Part shown: positions 1 through 7,933 of the stretch, in pieces
How the letters are laid out: each line of letters begins with the position of its first letter
Position numbering within the stretch: position 1 is the stretch's first letter
Translations under genes and position numbers: made by a program
Assembly (NCBI GenBank): GCA_039105265.1
Contig: JAPFFF010000024.1
Coordinates: 62,001 to 126,000, forward strand
Reading direction: 5' to 3'
Length of the DNA stretch: 64,000 bases
Source of the DNA: Tritrichomonas musculus
Lineage: Eukaryota; Parabasalia; Tritrichomonadida; Tritrichomonadidae
The notes under the pieces: generated by a model
Database searches by the model: none
What the model saw: only the letters and a program-made list of their open reading frames with translations
Told to the model about the DNA's origin: nothing

Positions 1-432
1 CTCTCTCATGAAGTCTAAGACTGTTGATGATAAATATGCTGCATCCTCATCACTTGTTATCGAATATACATGAGGTACATCATTAACAAATTTATGAAGT
101 GCTGATAATACTTCTCTTGATCCTTTACCATTCATAGGATATGCATATGCTTTTCTGGTGTTGATATTGATGAACATTAGATAATTCAACCCACCTGCCT
201 CTTTATTATTAATGAAGGTATCCATTTGATAACCATGAGGATGTTTGGATACAATAGGAATAAATTGTGCTTTAGGTACTCTCTTATCATGTACTACTCT
301 TTCATCAAAGTATTTCTTTGCTTCTTCTTCATTTAGATTCTCTTGTTTTGCCATGCTAAGGTATTTGTCCAAGGTCTTCCATTTAGCTTTGTTGTATAAT
401 TTTTCATATGGGCTTGGTTCTTCTTTACTCAT
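1..432 (-). CDS. Maverick integrase (rve family), N-terminal part
   Basis: Reading frame open from the ATG at 432 to the window edge, 144 codons visible. It encodes a retroviral-type DDE integrase that would insert the element into host DNA. Two of the three expected catalytic acidic residues can be placed, in the contexts YQMDTFIN and SDEDAAY, separated by about 50 residues with a hydrophobic beta strand (LNYLMFININ) between them, as in RNase H-like integrases. The third acid would lie beyond the edge. The ATG lies 8 bp from the stop of the capsid-type gene, which is on the same strand and upstream of it. The 5' region is rich in Glu and Lys. The family call rests on these motifs and on the Maverick gene order. 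Confidence 0.75.
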   Translation of the reverse strand, partial: MSKEEPSPYEKLYNKAKWKTLDKYLSMAKQENLNEEEAKKYFDERVVHDKRVPKAQFIPIVSKHPHGYQMDTFINNKEAGGLNYLMFININTRKAYAYPMNGKGSREVLSALHKFVNDVPHVYSITSDEDAAYLSSTVLDFMRE

Positions 433-439
433 TTATTTT

Positions 440-1444
440 TTAAATAAACATCTTATCGTATTGAAGGAATTGCATTTCGATTACAAATGAATCTTTAGGA
501 GGTAGTTTGGTTGGACAATTATAATGTGCATCACTATAGAAGTCTATCCAAAACCTTTGGTCCATTGAGTTTAACTTGAAGTACTTAATAGGACTATATT
601 CAACATCACTATCTCCAATATAGTTATGTAATGCTTGTTCACCAATAGATGAATATATTTTACATGGATGTCGGTCCCATATATTATCAAATATTAATGT
701 CTTACTTAAAGTTGAATACTTCTTAGGGTTATTTTGATAAGCTCCTGTGCCTATATTAAACACATCTGCAAAGTCATCATTCCAATCACCAATTTGGAAA
801 AAATTGATAAATTGATTTGAATCTTCCTCTATATTATCATTATTTTTGGTATATATAATTTCATGAAAACCATCTTTATCATAATATCCATCTGTTTGTA
901 TATCTCGATATGCAATTAATGAATCATTTTGGGAAAATGCATTTCCATATTGTCCATGCATAGCTATCCAAGATTTCATCGCGGTGTTGACAGCATCAAA
1001 GAACCCTCTTAAGTCCCCTTCCTCTGACACCCAATCAACAACATCAAAATTGGCTATCCATTTCCAAGTAGGCTCTTTTTCATATTCTACTTTGAGCTCG
1101 TCCTGGTAGAATTTATCAAGTAGTTCTTGAGTTAAAATAGGGTCGTTTATATTTCCTCCATGTAAAACAAAGTAGGATTTTTGTACTTTAAATATAGTCA
1201 CATTAAATTCTAATTTGCGTCTTCTCTTAATGATATGTGCTGAACGAACACCAACAATAGATTCCCCTTTGTTTGCAGTTGACCATTCTGGTGGGAAATT
1301 AAACCAATACCTATTAAACTTAGCTTTATCATGTTGAGCATCCTCAAGGAAGTAGGCTGTTTCGATTGGAAGAGGTGTATTGCCATCATTAACTATATTA
1401 TCTCGATTAGGATATAGAGTTTTAACACTTGGTGGTAATTCCAT
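440..1444 (-). CDS. Maverick capsid-type protein (penton-like candidate)
   Basis: A 334-residue protein lying between the integrase and protease genes of the Maverick, on the same strand. Its length and position fit the single jelly-roll (penton or minor capsid) protein of Polintons. The sequence has many alternating hydrophobic strands, few helices and no membrane segment, which suits a beta-barrel virion protein. The first 70 residues hold the segment WFNFPPEWS followed by VRSAHIIKRRRKLEFNVTIF, which looks like the first strands of the barrel. No catalytic motif is visible. The fold is inferred from context and length, not shown by a diagnostic motif, so another virion protein is possible. 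Confidence 0.5.
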   Translation of the reverse strand: MELPPSVKTLYPNRDNIVNDGNTPLPIETAYFLEDAQHDKAKFNRYWFNFPPEWSTANKGESIVGVRSAHIIKRRRKLEFNVTIFKVQKSYFVLHGGNINDPILTQELLDKFYQDELKVEYEKEPTWKWIANFDVVDWVSEEGDLRGFFDAVNTAMKSWIAMHGQYGNAFSQNDSLIAYRDIQTDGYYDKDGFHEIIYTKNNDNIEEDSNQFINFFQIGDWNDDFADVFNIGTGAYQNNPKKYSTLSKTLIFDNIWDRHPCKIYSSIGEQALHNYIGDSDVEYSPIKYFKLNSMDQRFWIDFYSDAHYNCPTKLPPKDSFVIEMQFLQYDKMFI

Positions 1445-1465
1445 TTCGAGTTAAATAAAAAGTCT

Positions 1466-3004
1466 TTATTTATATGCAACACCTGTTTCTAATTCATTGT
1501 TTTGAAGTTCTCGAAGTATCCTCTTTCTAATATCTGGTATATCGCGTTGTCTAAACTTACCATTTCCTTCATGCAAAAAGGTACGACAAGATTCCATTAG
1601 AAACACTCCACAATCCTTGTTATTCCTTTGACTAGGTACATCGTAATATTTTGCTTTTAAATCACCTGTTGCTGAAATATTGATCCACTTATTAAGTGTC
1701 TTTACCTCTGGTGCCATTGACTTATTCTCAGAGTCATAGCATTCGATTATTTTCTTTGAATATCGAACAATACATAAAATCCAATGTTCTCCATCTGAGC
1801 AAATGGGGACAAATACTTTATCGAACTTTGAAAATGACTTTTTACCTGAGATAGGACTTTTCATCAGTTCATGTATTTTTTCTTTATCATTAGTCTCATA
1901 TGCTATAGAAAGGAGGGTATAAAATGCAGTAGGTAAAACCAATATTTTCTTTTTATCAAACTCTGCCTCATCTTGACCAGGTTGTTTATTCAATCTCTTT
2001 CCTTTTTCATATAGAAGTTTCAAGTAGTCATCAATAACATCTTCTTCTATATTTTCATCATTGACTAAACTCCTCCAATCATGAATCCTATTATGTCCTT
2101 GGTCTACTGTATACTCTCCTGCCTTCTGTGGTGTCATACGGGGTTGTCTTGGAGGAGGACTAGTACCTCGAGAGGTATGTGATGATGGAAACTGTGGAGG
2201 TGGTGATGAAGGAGGAGGAGGTGGTGGAGGTGGAGGTGAACGAGGTCGTTTTGATTTTGTCTTAGGTTGTTTTGATTTTTTCTTAGATCTATCATCCTCG
2301 TCTAAATTTGTACTACCTTGAAGTAAACGTTGAATTCTGTTTTGATTGAGATTCTTTTTTGGTGGTAGTGGTGGTGGTGGTAACTCATCGTCTGATAATC
2401 TATCTTGTAAATATCTTGTTCGATACTCTCTAAGAGGTCTGGGTAATGGAGCCAATTCTGGTATATCATCTGTTTGAACACCTCTAGTTTTATATTCTTT
2501 CTTATCACTTTTCAATGTTCTTTCTTTCATCTGCTCTCTCAGTTCTCTAGCTGCTTGTTTTTCCTCCTCAGTCTTCATTCGAGATATCCTTATGTTGATA
2601 ATATCATAATGTAATTTTATCTCTGTTAATATACCTTGATTTGATTCTTGGAGAGTATATTGATATGGCTTTAATACTGTTATGTAATGCCCATGTTCAT
2701 CTTTATCATCTTGATTTTTCTTAATCGCAAACACACAACCTGTAAATTTTGCTTTTGGTCTCTCTCTCTTGAGTCTATTAGCAAATTCAAGTACGTCTCT
2801 AAAAGCTATACTAGTATTTAAATATGTCTCATATAATTTTTGTAGATTTATTTGATTATTAGAGAACTTCCATATAGTTTGACCCAAACCTCTTGTTAAT
2901 CTTGCAACATCTCTATCAACTAGTTTAGGTCGAAATTTAATAGTACCTTGTAGTAGTTGTATTTTATTGTTAGGTTTAGTTTGTGTACCTACATCACTTG
3001 TCAT
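1466..3004 (-). CDS. Maverick Ulp1/adenain-like cysteine protease with Pro-rich linker
   Basis: A 512-residue protein of the Maverick. The C-terminal ~180 residues hold the elements of the adenovirus/Ulp1 C48-like protease fold: GEHWILCIV (His and Trp), ECYDSENKS (Asp) and SQRNNKDCGVFLMES (Gln and Cys). In Polintons this enzyme is thought to mature virion proteins. The N-terminal ~150 residues are basic and of unknown role. Residues ~185-300 form a disordered linker with long proline runs and Arg/Lys-Ser stretches. Two short sites, DVGTQTK near the start and TRGVQTDD near residue 175, resemble dynein light chain (LC8) ligands and recur in the 118-aa protein of the same element. The start ATG is followed by an ORF without internal alternatives nearby. 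Confidence 0.75.
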   Translation of the reverse strand: MTSDVGTQTKPNNKIQLLQGTIKFRPKLVDRDVARLTRGLGQTIWKFSNNQINLQKLYETYLNTSIAFRDVLEFANRLKRERPKAKFTGCVFAIKKNQDDKDEHGHYITVLKPYQYTLQESNQGILTEIKLHYDIINIRISRMKTEEEKQAARELREQMKERTLKSDKKEYKTRGVQTDDIPELAPLPRPLREYRTRYLQDRLSDDELPPPPLPPKKNLNQNRIQRLLQGSTNLDEDDRSKKKSKQPKTKSKRPRSPPPPPPPPPSSPPPQFPSSHTSRGTSPPPRQPRMTPQKAGEYTVDQGHNRIHDWRSLVNDENIEEDVIDDYLKLLYEKGKRLNKQPGQDEAEFDKKKILVLPTAFYTLLSIAYETNDKEKIHELMKSPISGKKSFSKFDKVFVPICSDGEHWILCIVRYSKKIIECYDSENKSMAPEVKTLNKWINISATGDLKAKYYDVPSQRNNKDCGVFLMESCRTFLHEGNGKFRQRDIPDIRKRILRELQNNELETGVAYK

Positions 3005-3072
3005 TTAAAAATCAAATAAAAGAAAGAAGAAGAAGATGTTGTTTATTTCATTTTTTTTTTATTTCTGTATAA

Positions 3073-3336
3073 ATGGCTAATTACATGACCATAAAAGAGC
3101 GTATATATATCCTCTATAAAATAGTGTCTTACCTCTATGAATATAGATGTGAGACTAATGAGGGAGTATGTAATATTTTAATTAATAAGATAAAAGAGTT
3201 AGCTGCTGAGTATTTCGAACCTGAATTTCTTGGTGTAATGATGAAAGATGGTGATTTGGACTTTATAGACCAAATAGAACATTTTGCCTTTGAGTTCTTA
3301 GAGTACCATATATCTACTCTGCCCTCGCATTTATAA
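3073..3336 (+). CDS. Maverick small acidic protein, unknown
   Basis: An 87-residue ORF starting with ATG 70 bp from the divergent protease gene, so the two share a short AT-rich intergenic promoter region. The product is helical and acidic towards its end, without a signal peptide, membrane segment or recognisable motif. Its last 23 bp overlap the end of the HNH gene on the other strand. Coding status is supported by compact packing in the element and protein-like composition only. Confidence 0.5.
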   Translation: MANYMTIKERIYILYKIVSYLYEYRCETNEGVCNILINKIKELAAEYFEPEFLGVMMKDGDLDFIDQIEHFAFEFLEYHISTLPSHL

Positions 3337-3649
3337 TTTTGGGCATATCCCTGTTATAGTTACTATCAGTTGGGGTTACCCATCTTAAGTTACTTAGATG
3401 GTAGTCAGCCCTATTCCTATTGATATGGTCTACCTCTATTTTATGTTGTGGGTCATCATTAGGTATGAACTGTCTTGCTATAAGTACATGTTTCAAGTAG
3501 TAGTCGCCATTTAGACATACTCGTATATACCCCTTTATATGTTTTGCATCTTTGCATATAAAATGATTACTCTTACGTCTTATAGTAAAGGGGTACCTAT
3601 TCAGTATCTCATAGTCGTTAGTAAAGCCTTTGAGTGGCACAAATGACAT
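3314..3649 (-). CDS. HNH endonuclease-like protein inside the Maverick
   Basis: A 111-residue protein with an HNH/NUMOD-type layout: an N-terminal strand pair with IRRKSNHFICK, the segment KGYIRVCLNGDYYLKHVLIARQF, then EVDHINRNRADYHLSNLRWVT, where the Asp-His and the Asn residues form the core of the HNH metal site. Such proteins are homing-type endonucleases or stand-alone nickases carried by phages and large DNA viruses. The gene is antisense to both flanking ORFs and overlaps each of them at its ends (23 bp and 16 bp), which is what a late-arriving passenger gene might look like. Activity is inferred from motifs only. Confidence 0.8.
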   Translation of the reverse strand: MSFVPLKGFTNDYEILNRYPFTIRRKSNHFICKDAKHIKGYIRVCLNGDYYLKHVLIARQFIPNDDPQHKIEVDHINRNRADYHLSNLRWVTPTDSNYNRDMPKIINARAE

Positions 3650-3990
3650 TTACTCACTTTTTAAATGATTCATTTCATTTTTATTTTGGTATGAACAAGT
3701 GGGGGAAGATCATTGTTGATAGAATTGATAAAAAAGAACCTCGTCAATATCCTCTTGATGACAAAGAAAGAAACACTACCAAGTTCCCAAAGAAAAAAAA
3801 GCGAGTGGGCTTGTATAAGAACTATAAGGAACATCAAGAAGAAGAAGAAGAAAAGTATATAGTGACAGAGTGTCATTTTATTCCCTATGAATATAAAGAG
3901 ATAGGCATTCAAACTCAAGACCTTTGGGATGTAGGTGTTCAAACTAATGCTGAACTACCTCATATAGAAGAACTACTTAGTAAAATCTAA
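3634..3990 (+). CDS. Maverick small protein with paired G[IV]QT motifs
   Basis: A 118-residue basic-then-acidic protein at the right end of the coding part of the Maverick. The middle contains PKKKKRVG, which would serve as a nuclear localisation signal, followed by a Glu run. The C-terminal 40 residues carry two closely spaced sites, IGIQTQD and VGVQTN, of the form bound by LC8 dynein light chain in other systems. No enzyme motif is visible. The first 16 bp overlap the start of the HNH gene on the other strand. Function unknown; an adaptor or virion tegument-like role is only an inference. Confidence 0.55.
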   Translation: MAQMTFTHFLNDSFHFYFGMNKWGKIIVDRIDKKEPRQYPLDDKERNTTKFPKKKKRVGLYKNYKEHQEEEEEKYIVTECHFIPYEYKEIGIQTQDLWDVGVQTNAELPHIEELLSKI

Positions 3991-4019
3991 CTTCTTTTAT
4001 TTTATTTTATTTTATTTTT

Positions 4020-4285
4020 TGTTGTAGGGTACGAGATTCTCGGGGCTGGTACCTGTGCCGTTTCATAGATGGGCTTGTTGTGGGGATGGGGTACCTGTGC
4101 CGTTTCATTGATGGGTGGTAGGGATGGGGTACATGTGCCGTTTCATAGATGGGCGGTAGGGATGGGGTACATGTGCCGTTTCATAGATAGTGGGCAGTGG
4201 GGTGGGGTACCTAAGACGTTTCATAGATGGGTGGTAGGGGTGGGGACCCTGTGCCGTTTCATTGATGGGGAGCAGTAGTGAGAAC
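4020..4285. repeat. GC-rich minisatellite at the Maverick right end
   Basis: About six degenerate tandem units of 44-46 bp built around GTGCCGTTTCATAGATGGG and GGTAGGGATGGGGTAC. The array is far richer in G and C than everything around it. Small ORFs on both strands cross it only because the unit lacks stops. It is followed by a CT-rich stretch and an uninterrupted run of about 45 T ending at 4376. Confidence 0.85.
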
Positions 4286-4318
4286 ATTTTTATTTTTTTT
4301 CTTTTCTTCTTCTTTTCT

Positions 4319-4379
<61 letters not shown>

Positions 4380-4426
4380 TAGTTCGTGTTGACGGTGTGG
4401 CTGTAGGCCCACCGGAAACCGACTAG

Positions 4427-4657
4427 TATATACTACTACATGTACTTATATGGTCTGATTATGATACATCAGACTTGATTAGACTTGAAACATTAGTGAA
4501 TACTCGTCATTTAATTGAAGATCCAAATTATTCTAATGCCAATATTGTTCATGAAACTAATGATTTAATTGACCATTTTCAGATTCATGTTTGTTCTCCA
4601 AGATGCCGAAAAAAAAAAAAGATAATTCATGCTGCTTTGTAAATTCTTTTGAATTTT
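4427..4657 (+). pseudogene. Helitron-helicase-like (N-terminal domain) remnant
   Basis: A reading frame without ATG from 4427 to a stop at about 4657. The segment NTRHLIEDPNYSNANIVHE followed by HVCSPRCRK and a second Cys pair matches the Cys/His-rich start of Helitron-like Rep/helicase N-terminal domains, which are abundant in trichomonads. Only about 75 codons remain and an A-run interrupts the Cys-rich part. It sits directly beside the Maverick end, so the Maverick may have landed in or next to a Helitron-like copy. Confidence 0.45.
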
Positions 4658-4767
4658 AAATTAAATATATACTTTATTTGATTCATTAGATTGCAAATAC
4701 CAACTTTTTGTCATTCGTTCTATTTGATTGAAATTGGTTAGCTAAAAAAAAAAAAAAAGTGAAAAAA

Positions 4768-4839
4768 TTCTCTTGGGAGGAATCGAACCTCCTCTCCGGG
4801 CTTATCAGACCCGTGTGCTAACCTGTATACTACAAGAGA
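4768..4839 (-). tRNA. tRNA-Ile (anticodon GAU)
   Basis: A 72-nt class I tRNA reads on the minus strand. The acceptor stem TCTCTTG/CAAGAGA pairs fully and the discriminator base is A. The anticodon stem CGGGT/GCCCG encloses the loop CTGATAA, giving GAU at positions 34-36. The T arm is GGAGG-TTCGATT-CCTCC with the B-box consensus, and the D arm has GGTTAG in its loop. There is no intron. The D stem has one mismatch (positions 12-23), shared with the second copy. The mature CCA is not encoded. Confidence 0.9.
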
Positions 4840-5097
4840 TATCTGTCTATGATTAACTTATTTTATACATATGGATGCTTTTTTAGACCAAATTGGAACT
4901 TTTTTTTTATAGGTATGGGAAAAAGTCCGTGCGCGAGCATTTTTCTCATTGGTTCTTAGATATCATTAATACTTTTAATAATAAATATATAATTAAACAT
5001 ATATATTATAATATTATATAATTAAAAATTCTTTTTAGTTTGCACCCATCAAAATATAATACAAAAAAAATAAACGTATGATAAAAATAAACGTACA

Positions 5098-5104
5098 TCA
5101 TTTT
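5098..5104 (+). promoter_or_regulatory. Inr-like box of mariner copy 1
   Basis: TCATTTT lies directly before the transposase ATG at 5107. If A at 5100 is the start site, the leader is only 7 nt. It matches the trichomonad initiator form TCA(+1)Y(T/A). Confidence 0.5.
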
Positions 5105-5106
5105 TT

Positions 5107-6111
5107 ATGAATGAGAATTTGATTGAATACCGTGCAGTTTGCCACTTCTTATGGAAGAAGAATTATATAAATAAAGATATATACTGTACAATATCTGACG
5201 TTTATGATGAAGAAGTTCCATCACTAAGGACCATACAGAAATGGACAAAAAATATGAATGATGATAACTGGTCGATTTTTGATCGTCCAAGAGAAGGAAG
5301 ACCAAAAAGAACAGAATTAAAACAAGAAATTCAAAATGTTTTATTATACAACCCTTATGCATCAACTCAAAAAATTGCTGAAATAGTAAAAGCTGATCGA
5401 AAAACCGTTAAAAGAGTTTTAATTAATGAATTAAATATGTCAAAGGTCAATTTTAAATGGATACCTCATATACTAACTCAAGAAATCAAAGTTAAACGGA
5501 TTGAAATATCAAAGGAATTGTTTGAATTTTTAACGAGTGCGAATGATCAAAAGTTACATAAGGTGTTAACACAAGATGAAACCTGGGTTTACTTTATAAA
5601 CCCTAGAAATTCAATGTGGTTAGAAGCAGGACGACAAATTCCAGAAAAACCAAAACGAATGATTGGATCTAAAAAAGTGATGATCTCAGTAATATGGGGT
5701 ATCACTGGAATTAAATCAATTACAATGCTCCCAATAGGAGAAAAATTTAATAAGAAGTTTTTTTCTCAAAGAGTACTAGGTGATTTAGCAAAAAGTATTA
5801 CGACAAATGGATATTTTCTTCATATGGATAATGCTCGTCCACATTTAGCTTTTGAAAAATTGACTGAACTTGGCATAAAGAGATTAGAACATCCACCTTA
5901 TTCACCAGATCTAGCACCATCAGACTTCTTTCTTTTTGGATATTTGAAAAAATTACTCGAAGGTCAAGAATTTGAAGACGAAAATCAACTTTTTGAAAAG
6001 GTTACAGAAATTTTGAATGATATTCCAAAATCTATCTTTAAATCGGCATATGATGAATGGATAAACAGACTAATGATATGCATCGAAACTAAAGGTAATT
6101 ACATACATTAA
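5107..6111 (+). CDS. Mariner transposase, DD31D spacing
   Basis: A 334-residue Tc1/mariner transposase. The N-terminal ~110 residues form paired helix-turn-helix domains (SLRTIQKWTKNM; ASTQKIAEIVKADRKTVKRV) that bind the inverted repeats, linked by the basic sequence DRPREGRPKRTE. The catalytic part has TQDETWV (first Asp), HMDNARPH (second Asp) and YSPDLAPSDFF (third Asp). Counting directly, 31 residues separate the second and third Asp, where classical mariners have 34. The WVPHxL-like linker appears as WIPHILT. All catalytic residues are present and no stop or frameshift interrupts the gene, so the enzyme could be active. Start at the ATG immediately after an Inr-like box. Confidence 0.95.
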   Translation: MNENLIEYRAVCHFLWKKNYINKDIYCTISDVYDEEVPSLRTIQKWTKNMNDDNWSIFDRPREGRPKRTELKQEIQNVLLYNPYASTQKIAEIVKADRKTVKRVLINELNMSKVNFKWIPHILTQEIKVKRIEISKELFEFLTSANDQKLHKVLTQDETWVYFINPRNSMWLEAGRQIPEKPKRMIGSKKVMISVIWGITGIKSITMLPIGEKFNKKFFSQRVLGDLAKSITTNGYFLHMDNARPHLAFEKLTELGIKRLEHPPYSPDLAPSDFFLFGYLKKLLEGQEFEDENQLFEKVTEILNDIPKSIFKSAYDEWINRLMICIETKGNYIH

Positions 6112-6189
6112 TAAATAATCTAAATTTATTTAACCTTTATTTTTTATTTAAAAAAATGCTCGCGCACGGACTTTTTCCCATACCTATAT

Positions 6190-6617
6190 TATTTCAACCC
6201 TTCTAACTTTTGTCATCATTTTGAATTAAACTTGATATTCACTTGAATTATTTTTAATGAAGTTTTGGCAAAGAATCAATCAAAAATAAAACTTACGGTA
6301 ATATGCGTTATCATTTTATGCTCTTTCATATTTTAATTACGAAATGTTTATTTGGTATTATAATTTACTAGTGGCTCAAGATACTTTTTATTTTGATAGT
6401 AGTTTTAATTTGTACATATTTTATAATGAAAATGAATAAAATGTATATATTAAAGCCGAAATAATTTAAATCATAATCAAATTATTCATAAAAAAATAAT
6501 TTATTCAAAATTTAAAATTTACAAATAATTAATTCAATATTGAATGAAAATAAAAAACATAAAAAGTAAATTGAAAATATTATTCAAAAAATAGTTTATT
6601 GAAAAAAATACTGATTC
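6190..6617. other. AT-rich intergenic stretch
   Basis: About 430 bp between the mariner and the methyltransferase gene, very AT-rich, without a plausible gene. Several TTCAAAAT/ATTTTGAA-like short palindromes occur. Nothing else seen. Confidence 0.5.
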
Positions 6618-6623
6618 GTGATA

Positions 6624-6630
6624 TCATTTT
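6624..6630 (+). promoter_or_regulatory. Inr of the methyltransferase gene
   Basis: TCATTTT with A(+1) at 6626 gives a 22-nt leader before the ATG at 6648. It decides the start: the reading frame extends upstream only to a GTG at 6618, which would lie before the transcription start. Confidence 0.6.
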
Positions 6631-6647
6631 TAAAAAAAGAACACGAA

Positions 6648-7400
6648 ATGTGCGATATCAAAAAGATCAATGACGGAAAAGAGATCAATGATCAAACAAA
6701 ATCAAAGTTTGATAATTTCACATTCAAATCCTATTCTGATCAATATTTATGCAAAGGCCCACTTTATGATTTGCTTTACAACTTATTAGAAAAATTAGAG
6801 CCAACTATCCAAACCATTACAGAAGTTGGATGTGGTCCAAACGCACCAGCAAGTCGTTTCTTAAATCAAACTTCAAAGCATGCAATCAATTACACATTTC
6901 TGGAGCCCTCAAAAGCTTCAAAAGAACTAATTCCATTTGTTCAAAGTTTGAAGAATGGCTCAAAAGGTGTAATTATTCAACAATCAGCAAGTTCCAAAGA
7001 AGCTAAAGAACAACCACCAGCTGATGTTGTAGTTGCTAATAGAATGATCCATGAATGGCGTTTATATGAATTATCACAAAAGCACGAATGGACTGTTAAG
7101 GATGCAGTTCAAATCTTGCTTGGCTTAACAAAAAGAGGAGGTCATGTAATCGTTGGTGATTTTTGTTTTGACGAAGAATATGCACAATTGAAAGATGATG
7201 ATCCTCGTTTAATTGAAGATATGGCTCGATTAACCAAAAGAATTGGTCATTCGCATGAGCCAAGAAATTATATTACATTAGATCAAATCAAAGAAGCTTG
7301 TAAAGAATTAGGAGTAGCTATTTCATATAGTCATGTTATTGAAAAGCCAGAACCTGATACACATCGCGTATATTGGATGGCAGTTATTAACAAAAATTAA
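6648..7400 (+). CDS. SAM-dependent methyltransferase-like protein
   Basis: A 250-residue protein beginning MCDIKKIND. It has the layout of class I S-adenosylmethionine methyltransferases. Motif I is TEVGCGPNAPAS near residue 65, followed by a beta strand ending in an acid-like position (YTFLEPS), then ADVVVANRMIHEW as motif IV and RGGHVIVGDF as the motif V-VI strand. The C-terminal half contains DQIKEACKELGV and a final strand VYWMAVIN that closes the sheet. The Trp-rich RMIHEWRLYE segment after motif IV probably forms the substrate pocket. The substrate cannot be told from sequence. No signal peptide or membrane segment, so cytosolic. The gene stands alone, with an Inr at a typical distance, and is intact. 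Confidence 0.7.
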   Translation: MCDIKKINDGKEINDQTKSKFDNFTFKSYSDQYLCKGPLYDLLYNLLEKLEPTIQTITEVGCGPNAPASRFLNQTSKHAINYTFLEPSKASKELIPFVQSLKNGSKGVIIQQSASSKEAKEQPPADVVVANRMIHEWRLYELSQKHEWTVKDAVQILLGLTKRGGHVIVGDFCFDEEYAQLKDDDPRLIEDMARLTKRIGHSHEPRNYITLDQIKEACKELGVAISYSHVIEKPEPDTHRVYWMAVINKN

Positions 7401-7933
7401 ATCATCAGATGAATTTATAGATTAATTAAATTTATAGAATAAAATTTTATTGATTTAATAACTTTTAAATAAGTTTCAAAAACCTTTAAAATCAAGTTTA
7501 GTCTAGATCATTATTTTATCCAAAAAAGTGTCAAAATAACAAATTTTTTAAGAAAAAGTGAAGGTGACGATAGTTATTTCACTGGACCGTCAACCATATA
7601 TCAAAAAAAATATGATAACTTTTTGAATGAAGGGCGGGAAAATGTTATTTGCACCTTGGTGCCCTCGGTCATTTATTTATTTCTAAATCATATTGAATGA
7701 AATGACAATTAATAGATGCTGACTTTTTTTCTAAACTTTTATCATTATATAAACAATATGAAATAAATAAAAACAATTGGACACTTTGTCATATTATAAA
7801 TGGAATATTTATATAAATAAAATGTTTCTCAAAATACACATTTTTTTTTTCGGAATTGTTATCATTCACATAAGTCATGATATTATACAGATAACATTGA
7901 TTATGTAAAAGTCCAAACCAAAGGGTTGAAAGT
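7401..7933. other. Intergenic stretch with a short stop-free remnant
   Basis: About 530 bp. From about 7545 to 7700 a frame of some 50 codons reads EGDDSYFTGPST and on, without an ATG, and could be the tail of a lost gene; no family recognised. The rest is AT-rich and holds nothing that can be supported. Confidence 0.3.

Larger units (their letters stand above)
1..4380. mobile_element. Maverick/Polinton element, right-hand part
   Basis: Virus-like DNA element of the Maverick (Polinton) family, cut by the left edge of the window. The visible parts, from left to right, are an rve-type integrase, a capsid-type protein, a Ulp1/adenain-like cysteine protease, a small ORF, an HNH protein on the opposite strand, another small ORF, a GC-rich minisatellite and a long poly-T tract. 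Genes are tightly packed with spacers of 7-70 bp and are on both strands. The part seen looks whole and therefore fairly young. The exact right end is unresolved: an ACTAGT hexamer occurs at 4378-4383 and again at 4422-4427, and either could mark a terminus or target duplication. The rest of the element, expected to hold the polymerase, ATPase and major capsid genes, would lie to the left. Confidence 0.85.
4912..6184 (+). mobile_element. Intact mariner transposon (copy 1)
   Basis: A 1273-bp element bounded by perfect inverted repeats of at least 30 bp. They begin GGTATGGGAAAAAGTCCGTG on the left and end with the reverse complement at 6184. TA lies outside each end (4910-4911 and 6185-6186), the target duplication of the Tc1/mariner superfamily. 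It holds one uninterrupted transposase gene. It is inserted about 70 bp upstream of a tRNA gene. TIRs without mismatch and an intact ORF suggest recent insertion. Confidence 0.95.

Noticed and set aside
245-490. Plus-strand ORF of 81 codons
   Set aside because: Opposite strand of the integrase and capsid-type genes; Phe/Leu/Ser-rich shadow.
2302-2508. Minus-strand ORF with His and Tyr runs
   Set aside because: Shadow frame of the proline-rich linker of the protease gene.
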